From Collinsella aerofaciens (lineage in GTDB: Bacteria > Actinomycetota > Coriobacteriia > Coriobacteriales > Coriobacteriaceae), in the NCBI GenBank assembly GCA_008671285.1, contig RPYR01000213.1:1-28687 (forward strand): a stretch of DNA of 28,687 bases. Reading direction: 5' to 3'. The notes beneath the pieces are model-generated. The model was given only the letters and a program-made list of their open reading frames with translations, was not told where the DNA came from and made no database searches. Below, in pieces: positions 22,905-28,687 of the stretch. The position numbers and the translations under genes are program-made. Numbering within the stretch: position 1 is the first letter of the stretch; each line of letters begins with the position of its first letter.

Positions 22905-23876
22905 ATGGAGCAGTTGAAACTGACGCAGGAATGGGACAAGGTGTTCCCCAAAAACGACAAGGTTGAGCACAGCAAGGCGACCTTCCACAACCGATACGGC
23001 ATCACGCTGGCTGCCGACGTGTACGTGCCTAAGAACGCGGAAGGCAAGCTGCCCGCCATCGCCGTCAGCGGCCCGTTTGGCGCGGTGAAGGAGCAATCCT
23101 CCGGTCTGTACGCGCAGAAGATGGCGGAGCTGGGCTTTTTCGCAATTGCCTTTGACCCGTCCTATACCGGCGAGAGCGGCGGCACGCCCCGCTATGTAGC
23201 ATCGCCAGACATCAACACCGAGTACTTCAGCGCAGCGGTGGATTTCCTCCCTGTGCAGGAAAGCGGTGACTCGGAGCGCAGCGGCGTCATCGGTATCTGC
23301 GGTTGGGGCGGCATGGCAGTCAATGCAGCGGCTATCGACACCCGTATCAAAGCTACCGCGTCTATGACCATGTACGATATGACCCGTGTGACCGCCAACG
23401 GCTATTTTGACGGCGAGGATTCCGAGCAGGCGCGCTTTGAAAAGCGGAAAGCGTTGAACGCGCAGCGCACCGAGGACTATAAAAACGGCAGCTATGCGCT
23501 GGCGGGCGGCGTGGTCGATCCACTACCGGAGGATGCGCCGCAGTTCGTGAGGGACTATTACGCCTACTACAAGACTCCGCGTGGTTACCATCCCCGCAGC
23601 CTGAACTCCAACGGCGGCTGGAATATGACGTCCTCGCTGTCGTTTTTGAATATGCCGATTTTGCAATACAGCAGCGAAATTCGCTCTGCGGTACTGCTGG
23701 TGCATGGCGAGAAGGCGCACTCCCGCTATTTCAGCGAAACCGCGTACGGCAAGCTGACGGGGGACAACAAGGAATTGCTCATTATCCTTGGTGCCAGCCA
23801 CACCGACCTTTACGATCAGATGGACATCATTCCGTTTAGAAAGCTGAAGGCATTCTTTGAGGAATATCTGAAATAA
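22905..23876 (+). CDS. Alpha/beta hydrolase-fold protein (YcjY-like) without a Ser nucleophile
   Basis: The protein (323 aa) fits the YcjY/DltD-like alpha/beta hydrolase group, with an N-terminal RYGITLAADVYVPKNAEGKL strand pair and the loop SGPFGAVKEQSSGLYAQKMA. The expected nucleophile elbow reads GVIGICGWGGMAVNAAAIDT. Trp134 stands where the family's catalytic Ser would be (CxSxG), with only Cys132 nearby. A C-terminal His is present in GASHTDLYDQ. It may therefore be non-hydrolytic or use another mechanism; I believe some relatives share this change. It starts two bases after the CMD-cupin stop and is coupled to it, under the MerR-type promoter. Confidence 0.85.
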   Translation: MEQLKLTQEWDKVFPKNDKVEHSKATFHNRYGITLAADVYVPKNAEGKLPAIAVSGPFGAVKEQSSGLYAQKMAELGFFAIAFDPSYTGESGGTPRYVASPDINTEYFSAAVDFLPVQESGDSERSGVIGICGWGGMAVNAAAIDTRIKATASMTMYDMTRVTANGYFDGEDSEQARFEKRKALNAQRTEDYKNGSYALAGGVVDPLPEDAPQFVRDYYAYYKTPRGYHPRSLNSNGGWNMTSSLSFLNMPILQYSSEIRSAVLLVHGEKAHSRYFSETAYGKLTGDNKELLIILGASHTDLYDQMDIIPFRKLKAFFEEYLK

Positions 23877-24024
23877 GGTGTGCCTTGATTTAATGCCAAG
23901 TCTCCAGCAACGATTCTTCTAAAAAGTGGGAGTAGCTGAAACGAGGCGATTGAATAACTCCATACGTTTAGGTTAAAACAAACTAATATGCCGCGCGCCT
24001 GCGGCATGAAGGAGGGAGATTTCT

Positions 24025-24555
24025 ATGAACATCGTTGTATTGAGCGGTAGCCCGCGCAAAGGCGCCAATACCGACACCATGGTCGAGGCGTTTGCCGAGA
24101 CCGCGCGTGAGGGCGGCCATACGGTCGAGGTCGTCCGCGTTGCCAGCAAGAAGATTGCCGGCTGCTTGGGATGCCAGTACTGCTTCGCCCATGAGGGCAC
24201 CTGTGTGCAGAAGGACGACATGGCCGACGTGATCGAGTCACTGAAAGACGCCAACATGGTTGTCTTCGCCTCGCCCATCTACTGGTTCGATATCACCGCG
24301 CAGGAGAAGGCCGCCATCGACCGCCTGTACGCCTTCGGTGCCACGGGCTTCCCGTTCACCAAGACGGCCCTCTTGCTCGATAGCCACAGCGAGGGCGTCT
24401 ATGATGCGGCGATCGCCATGTACAAGTCAACCTGCGCGTACTGCAAGTGGGAGGACCAGGGTATTGTCACCATCAGCGGTATGACCGAGCGCGACAGCAT
24501 GGCATCCTCGCCCAAGTTGGAAGGGGTGCGAGAGCTCGCTCGCAAGTTCGCCTAA
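24025..24555 (+). CDS. NADPH-dependent FMN reductase (flavodoxin fold)
   Basis: The protein (176 aa) starts MNIVVLSGSPRKGANTDTMV, the GSPRxxxNT flavin phosphate loop. CLGCQYCFAHEGTCVQKDDM is the Cys-rich loop seen in iron-sulfur-flavoprotein-like reductases, and VFASPIYWFDITAQEKAAID is the second flavin contact. It should reduce FMN, quinones or related acceptors with NAD(P)H. ATG 24025 has GGAGGG just upstream. It is separated by 148 bases from the hydrolase-fold gene and may have its own promoter; that gap shows nothing clear. An unusual inverted repeat follows at 24569-24633. Confidence 0.88.
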   Translation: MNIVVLSGSPRKGANTDTMVEAFAETAREGGHTVEVVRVASKKIAGCLGCQYCFAHEGTCVQKDDMADVIESLKDANMVVFASPIYWFDITAQEKAAIDRLYAFGATGFPFTKTALLLDSHSEGVYDAAIAMYKSTCAYCKWEDQGIVTISGMTERDSMASSPKLEGVRELARKFA

Positions 24556-24568
24556 GGACAAGAGGGGC

Positions 24569-24633
24569 GCATGGCAATCAGCACAAGCGGAAATGCTTGC
24601 TGCCCTTACCAAGAGGATTGCTGATTGCCATGC
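24569..24633. repeat. 15-bp perfect inverted repeat with nested hairpin
   Basis: GCATGGCAATCAGCA (24569-24583) and TGCTGATTGCCATGC (24619-24633) are exact inverted copies separated by 35 bases. Inside is a smaller CAAGC/GCTTG hairpin (24584-24599). No T-run follows, so it is not a standard terminator. It could be a structured RNA, a bidirectional processing signal or a MITE-like remnant between the FMN reductase gene and the convergent ATPase gene (stop 24664). Confidence 0.7.
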
Positions 24634-24663
24634 AACGATGCTCCCGCGGACAATTCCGGCGTG

Positions 24664-25758
24664 CTAAAACGCCTTCTCGTTCAAGAATTCCCTGAACGCG
24701 GGAATGTCAAAGCCAACGAGACCACGCCCGCGCTCTCCAATGACGCCGTCCTCCAGGAGACGGCGTTTGTATTGGCTTGCGTAGTTGCTGGCGACGCCCA
24801 TGCGTTTGGCTATCTCCGAGATCCTGCTGGGGCCAGAATCGGGCAGCATCGCGAGTAAAAACTCAATGTCTTTATCGGAAAGCTCTCGATAGGTCGTTTC
24901 GAGAATGCGATCACGCAGCTCCATGCGTGCGAGTAGGGAACCCTGCTGGACATCGGATGCACTGATTTGGGGCGAGTTCTCCGAAACATCCCAAGTGCGA
25001 TATCCGACGAGCTGCATCATGTAGGGGAATCCGTCGACGGCCTTCACAGCATTCTCGAGCGCTTCTGGTGTGATTGAACGTCCTCCGGCCTCAACGGTTT
25101 TGCGAAACGCGTTTGCAATTTCAACGTCAGTGATTCGTCCTAACTGATGATATTGGGAACGCCTGAGGAACGAGACAGAATCGTTACGCAGCAACGCCGA
25201 TACTTTGTAGGGCAGTCCTGCCATGAGTAGGGCAACTTTTTTACCTTCGCGTACAAAGTGCTGGTAAACAGAGGCAAATTGAAGCATTTCTTCGAGATTG
25301 ACGGTGACTTCATCGATGGTAATGAGAAGTCCGATGTCATGTTTTTCGAGTTGCTTAAAGATGCCATTCATGCGTGTGCGCCAGTTGCCCTGGACCTCTT
25401 GAGCATATGTCCAATCGATGCCCACTGGACCAATTTGAACGCCGTTTATGCGCGCATGAGGCTGTGAGAGGTAGCTATCTGCGGCTTCTTTGGTTCGCTC
25501 GATAATATCTTCGAGCATGCCTGGCATGGCGGAGACATTTGCTGCGATCCAACCGTGTTCAAGCGCCGTTTCTGAAAGGAGCGAGAGAAGCGCCGTCTTG
25601 CCCGTTCCCCTTGCGCCCGTAAAAATAGTCGACAGGTTTGGATCTCCCGGGCCGTTGATAAAACCACGGTTGATGTCACGCAGAATATGCTCGCGACCCG
25701 CTAGAAAGGGAGGGATACTTCCGAACGTCGGGGTAAAGGGGTTCTTGCTGTACTCCAT
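24664..25758 (-). CDS. AAA-type ATPase with C-terminal winged helix (STAND/archaeal-ATPase-like)
   Basis: The protein has 364 aa from ATG 25758, with AGGAGA five bases upstream. Walker A is GARGTGKT (48-55) and Walker B LLITIDE (144-150), within a P-loop domain at ~15-235. The sensor/lid region FPYMMQLVGYRTWDVS follows, and residues ~290-364 form a winged helix (SDKDIEFLLAMLPDSGPSRI, SEIAKRMGVASNYASQYKRR). Such ATPases bind ATP and probably DNA; their role is generally unknown and some belong to selfish or defence modules. The 19-bp repeats directly before the gene suggest it, or its wHTH, binds its own promoter. Convergent with the FMN reductase gene; no operon partner is seen. Confidence 0.85.
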   Translation of the reverse strand: MEYSKNPFTPTFGSIPPFLAGREHILRDINRGFINGPGDPNLSTIFTGARGTGKTALLSLLSETALEHGWIAANVSAMPGMLEDIIERTKEAADSYLSQPHARINGVQIGPVGIDWTYAQEVQGNWRTRMNGIFKQLEKHDIGLLITIDEVTVNLEEMLQFASVYQHFVREGKKVALLMAGLPYKVSALLRNDSVSFLRRSQYHQLGRITDVEIANAFRKTVEAGGRSITPEALENAVKAVDGFPYMMQLVGYRTWDVSENSPQISASDVQQGSLLARMELRDRILETTYRELSDKDIEFLLAMLPDSGPSRISEIAKRMGVASNYASQYKRRLLEDGVIGERGRGLVGFDIPAFREFLNEKAF

Positions 25759-25770
25759 GGTGTCTCCTTT

Positions 25771-25823
25771 GCAAGTTTTGCTAATTTTTGCAAGTTTTGC
25801 TAATTTTTGCAAGTTTTGCTAAC
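25771..25823 (-). repeat. 19-bp tandem repeat upstream of the ATPase gene (2.8 copies)
   Basis: The plus-strand unit GCAAGTTTTGCTAATTTTT occurs at 25771-25789 and 25790-25808, and then partly at 25809-25823. Each unit contains an inverted GCAA/TTGC-type pair (GCAAGTTTTGC). It ends 12 bases before the ATPase start codon on the minus strand, so it overlaps the leader or promoter. This fits an iteron-like operator for autoregulation. Confidence 0.85.
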
Positions 25824-25863
25824 GACCGACCAAAGGGCATCGAAGCAGTGACGCTGACATTTT

Positions 25864-25905
25864 TTAACGCAGAAAAATAAGCAGAAATCAATTAATCTGC
25901 GTTAA
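25864..25905. promoter_or_regulatory. 10-bp inverted repeat in the ATPase upstream region
   Basis: TTAACGCAGA (25864-25873) and TCTGCGTTAA (25896-25905) are perfect inverted copies 22 bases apart. The region is AT-rich and lies ~100 bases before the ATPase start. It could be a second operator or a promoter-proximal dyad. Confidence 0.5.
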
Positions 25906-25920
25906 GAAATAGTTGAGAAG

Positions 25921-25969
25921 AAAAACGACGAGTCCCGGGCGCAATGCCGTTGCGCTCCGGGCCTCGTCG
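25921..25969 (-). terminator. Rho-independent terminator of parC
   Basis: CGACGAG (25926-25932) and CTCGTCG (25963-25969) form the base of a long, slightly mismatched stem that continues through CCCGG and GCGCAA/TTGCGC pairs. On the minus strand it is followed by TTTTTC. It lies 38 bases after the parC stop. Confidence 0.85.
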
Positions 25970-26006
25970 CTTTGCGAAGTATCTAACGGTCTCGTTGCCG
26001 TGGTAC

Positions 26007-28127
26007 CTAGTCAAACAAGCTCGGCATGTCGTTTTCTTTCATGAGGGCACCGGCGGAGGGCAGACTCTGCGCGGTGAACTTCTCGGCCGAGACGCCGGCG
26101 CCAAGGATCTCTTCGGTTGTGCCGACGGTGGTGACCGAGCGGCCCTTCTTGGCCGTGAAGGCCTGGACGCCCTGCGTGTTGGTTGTCGTCTTGGTCTTGA
26201 GTAGCGACGTGTTGAAGTTCATCAAGCGATAGTCGCTCGAGACCAGCGCGATGTCGCGATCTTCCTTGAGCACCTGTGCATACAGCAGTTTGCTGCCGCC
26301 GTAGATGGCGTTCTTGAGGCGCTTGCGGTTGGTCTTGGTGACGTATCCAGAAAGCGCGACGCGCACCACGCGGCCGTTCTCAAAGACGAACAGCACGTCG
26401 GCCTTGTAGTCCTCGGGGTCGATGACCCAGACGACGCTCTCGTCGGGTTCCATCTCAAGATCGGTCGGCAGATACGAGCCCAGCTGGGCCGACTTGGTGT
26501 CCTCAAACGCCGCAACCTTGCACTTGTATACCTGGCTCTTGTTGGTAAAGACCAGCAGCTCGTGGGTGTTGGAGGACGGAAACTCGATAAAGGGTTTGTC
26601 GCCGTCTTTGTACTTGAGCGTAGTGGCCTTCTTGAGCACGCGGTCCGTCATCTTCTTAAGGTAGCCATCGCGCGAAAGCATGATGGTAACCGGGTACTCC
26701 TCGACCTCGGGCTCCAAGCTTACCTCGATAACCTCGTGGGGCTCGATCCTGCCCGTGCGGCGCGGCATCACGTACTTCTTGTTGACCGCGGCCAGCTCGT
26801 CGCTGATGACCTTCTTGATGTTCTCCTCGCTGGAGAGGATCTCCTCAAGCTCGGCAATCTCGCCCTCAAGCTTTGCAATGTCCTTGGTGCGGTTGAGGAT
26901 GTACTCCTCGTTGATGTTGCGGAGCTTGAGCTCGGCAACAAACTCGGCCTGGGTCTCGTCGATGTCGAAGCCGCGCATAAGGTTGGGCACGACCTCGGCC
27001 TCGAGCTTGGTGCCACGGATGATGGCGATCGCCTTGTCGATGTCGAGCAGGATCGCCTCGAGGCCGTGCAGCAGGTGCAGGCGCTCGGACTTTTTTCCCA
27101 GGTCAAAGTTAATGCGGCGACGCGTGGACTCAATACGCCACTTGACCCACTCGTGCAGGATCTGACGCACGCCCATAACGCGAGGGTAACCATCGACCAA
27201 CACGTTGAAGTTGCACGAGAACGAATCCTGCAGCGTGGTCAAGCGATAGAGCTTGGCCATGAGCTTGTCGGGGTCGACACCACGCTTAAGGTCGATGGCG
27301 ATGCGCAGGCCCGAAAGGTCGGTCTCGTCACGGATGTCGGCGATCTCTTTGACCTTGCCCTCTTTGGAGAGCTTGACGATGCGCTCGATGATGACATCGG
27401 TCTTGGTGGTGTAGGGGATCTCGTAGACCTCGATGATGCGCTCTTCGGGAATCCAGCGCCAGCGGGAGCGGATCTGGAAGCTGCCAAGGCCGGTCTCGAT
27501 GATCTTCTCCATCTCCTCGCGGCGGTAGATTATCTCGCCGCCGGTCGAGAAGTCGGGCATGGGCATGTACTCGAGCAGATCGCAGTCGGGATCTTTGAGG
27601 TAGTGCATCGTTGCGGTACAGACCTCGTTGAGGTTGAAACCGCAGATGTCGGATGCCATGGCGACGCCGATGCCCTTGTTGGCCGAGACGAGGATATTGG
27701 GGAACGTGGTGGGCAGCAGACGCGGCTCCTTCATGGCGCCGTCGTAGCTGTCGACGAAGTCGACCGGGTCCTTGTCGATGTCCTTGAAGATCTCGGCGCT
27801 GATGGGGGAGAGCTTGGCCTCGGTATAACGCGAGGCGGCGTAGCTCAGGTCGCCCGAATAGTACTTGCCAAAGTTGCCCTTCGACTCCACAAAGGGCGCG
27901 AGCAGCGCCTCGTTGCCGGTGGCCAGGCGCACCATCGTCTCGTAGATTGCGGCATCGCCGCGCGGGGTGAGCTTCATGGTCTGGCCCACGATGTTGGCGC
28001 TCTTCTGGCGCTCGCCCTTGAGCAGACCCATCTTGTACATGGTGTAGAGCAGCTTGCGGTGCGAGGGCTTAAAGCCGTCGATCTCGGGGAACGCACGCGA
28101 GACGTTGACGCTCATGGCGTAGGGCAT
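26007..28127 (-). CDS. parC: DNA topoisomerase IV/gyrase subunit A (ParC-type)
   Basis: From ATG 28127 the protein is 706 aa. It begins MPYAMSVNVSRAFPEIDGFK then PSHRKLLYTMYKMGLL, the conserved type IIA winged-helix core. The active Tyr lies in ASRYTEAKLSP, and the C-terminal half carries a beta-pinwheel (SRDGYLKKMTDRVLKKATTL) without an obvious GyrA box, favouring ParC. The family N-terminus continues ~43 codons upstream in the same frame (about 28128-28256: KKKTKNQPKKKQVNAENVIG, LHSEVTDQPITQTLEVNY). Yet no ATG, GTG or TTG lies between the in-frame TAA near 28267 and 28127. Where a start is expected, after AAGAGGAACTC, the codon is GGG. Start loss or an error is likely. It lies downstream of parE in one operon. 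Confidence 0.9.
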   Translation of the reverse strand: MPYAMSVNVSRAFPEIDGFKPSHRKLLYTMYKMGLLKGERQKSANIVGQTMKLTPRGDAAIYETMVRLATGNEALLAPFVESKGNFGKYYSGDLSYAASRYTEAKLSPISAEIFKDIDKDPVDFVDSYDGAMKEPRLLPTTFPNILVSANKGIGVAMASDICGFNLNEVCTATMHYLKDPDCDLLEYMPMPDFSTGGEIIYRREEMEKIIETGLGSFQIRSRWRWIPEERIIEVYEIPYTTKTDVIIERIVKLSKEGKVKEIADIRDETDLSGLRIAIDLKRGVDPDKLMAKLYRLTTLQDSFSCNFNVLVDGYPRVMGVRQILHEWVKWRIESTRRRINFDLGKKSERLHLLHGLEAILLDIDKAIAIIRGTKLEAEVVPNLMRGFDIDETQAEFVAELKLRNINEEYILNRTKDIAKLEGEIAELEEILSSEENIKKVISDELAAVNKKYVMPRRTGRIEPHEVIEVSLEPEVEEYPVTIMLSRDGYLKKMTDRVLKKATTLKYKDGDKPFIEFPSSNTHELLVFTNKSQVYKCKVAAFEDTKSAQLGSYLPTDLEMEPDESVVWVIDPEDYKADVLFVFENGRVVRVALSGYVTKTNRKRLKNAIYGGSKLLYAQVLKEDRDIALVSSDYRLMNFNTSLLKTKTTTNTQGVQAFTAKKGRSVTTVGTTEEILGAGVSAEKFTAQSLPSAGALMKENDMPSLFD

Positions 28128-28292
28128 GTAGTTGACCTCGAGCGTCTGCGTGATCGGCTGGTCGGTGACCTCGGAGTGCAGGCCGATGACGTTTTCGGCG
28201 TTGACCTGCTTTTTCTTGGGCTGGTTCTTCGTCTTCTTCTTTGCCCCGAGTTCCTCTTGAACTTCTTATGGGCCGTCGTTATCGATTTGCCG

Positions 28293-28687
28293 CTATTGCT
28301 GGTCCAGCTGGTCCAGGTATTCCTTGCCGTGCTCGGAGATATGGCGCTGGCGGCCTGCCTCATCGTTGCCCAGCAACAGGTTGAACATGGTTTCCATCTT
28401 GGTGACGTCCTCGGGCTCCACCTTGATCAGGCGACGCGTCTCGGGGTTCATGGTGGTGAGCCACATCATGTCCGGGTCGTTCTCACCAAGACCCTTGGAG
28501 CGGTTGATGGAGCACTTTTGATCGCCGATCTCTTTAAGGATGCCGTTCTTCTCGAGCTCGGTGTAGGCAAAGTAGGTCTTTTCTTTGCAGTTGATCTCGT
28601 AGAGCGGCGACTCGGCGATATAGACGTAGCCCTCGTCGATAAGCGTGGGCACCAGTCGATAGAGCAGGGTGAGCACGAGCGTGCGGA
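28293..28687 (-). CDS. parE: DNA topoisomerase IV/gyrase subunit B (ParE-type), C-terminal part
   Basis: The frame is open to the right edge, so only the last ~131 residues are visible. They include the Toprim/C-terminal boundary SPLYEINCKEKTYFAYTELE and the conserved RSKGLGENDPDMMWLTTMNP motif (the QRYKGLGEM box of GyrB/ParE). The end, ISEHGKEYLDQLDQQ, is the usual GyrB/ParE closing helix. ParE is the ATPase subunit that pairs with ParC to decatenate and relax DNA. The stop at 28293 is ~40 bases before the expected parC N-terminus, giving the common parE-parC order. Confidence 0.92.
   Translation of the reverse strand, partial: RTLVLTLLYRLVPTLIDEGYVYIAESPLYEINCKEKTYFAYTELEKNGILKEIGDQKCSINRSKGLGENDPDMMWLTTMNPETRRLIKVEPEDVTKMETMFNLLLGNDEAGRQRHISEHGKEYLDQLDQQ

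Noticed and set aside
24556..24663. Possible tRNA or small RNA gene in the inverted-repeat region
   Set aside because: No cloverleaf, anticodon arm or T-loop sequence; only nested hairpins are seen.
25771..25823. Possible CRISPR array
   Set aside because: Repeats are contiguous with no spacers and no cas genes are near; an operator-type tandem repeat fits better.

Overview
The window looks like a chromosomal segment of a gut actinobacterium of the class Coriobacteriia, most like Collinsella. The evidence is GC-rich protein genes, Tat-exported lipoproteins, an EFR1-type flavodoxin/ferredoxin, LPXTG/VaFE surface-protein remains, many flavin and NAD(P)H oxidoreductases, and a Coriobacteria-like parE-parC pair. 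The genus is inferred from protein recognition only; no database was searched.

Positions 1-9300 form an accessory island. It holds the 3' end of a GmrSD-like (DUF1524) type IV restriction gene, a DUF3800 gene, a frameshifted excisionase-like gene, and an XRE-type regulator. The regulator is divergent from a three-gene operon: a NERD nuclease-like membrane protein, a 97-residue one-TM protein and a 193-residue tail-anchored protein. A lower-GC two-gene cassette follows (Gly-rich basic protein and a 570-residue TPR/coiled-coil/DUF6273-like protein). It is bracketed by diverged ~60 bp direct repeats and by small hypothetical genes. Several genes here carry frame or stop lesions.

Positions 9343-11040 are genomic scrap: the 3' end of an LPXTG surface-protein gene cut off by an internally deleted IS3-family element, followed by a fragment of a second IS.

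Positions 11049-21190 are a redox cluster. It contains two minus-strand operons (AKR + Fe-alcohol dehydrogenase; AKR + flavodoxin lipoprotein + EFR1 + Tat hydrolase), a plus-strand operon (AKR + RibD_C-like reductase + Tat hydrolase), a lone flavodoxin-fold reductase and a LysR regulator. Three of the four promoter regions share a bipartite promoter: a 21-bp box, exactly 17 bases, then AACTTC. The box lies 81-86 bases before each start codon. One copy sits between the LysR gene and its divergent AKR, so this looks like a local LysR regulon for carbonyl/quinone/flavin redox chemistry.

Positions 21423-24555 hold a MerR regulator with a classic 19-bp-spacer promoter that drives a CMD-cupin protein and an alpha/beta-hydrolase-fold protein; a fossil of a flavodoxin-like gene lies in the leader. 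A separate FMN reductase gene follows. Positions 24664-25758 encode an AAA-type ATPase with a C-terminal winged helix, preceded by a 19-bp tandem repeat that is probably its operator. The window ends with parC and the 3' end of parE on the minus strand; parC has no ordinary start codon at its expected N-terminus.
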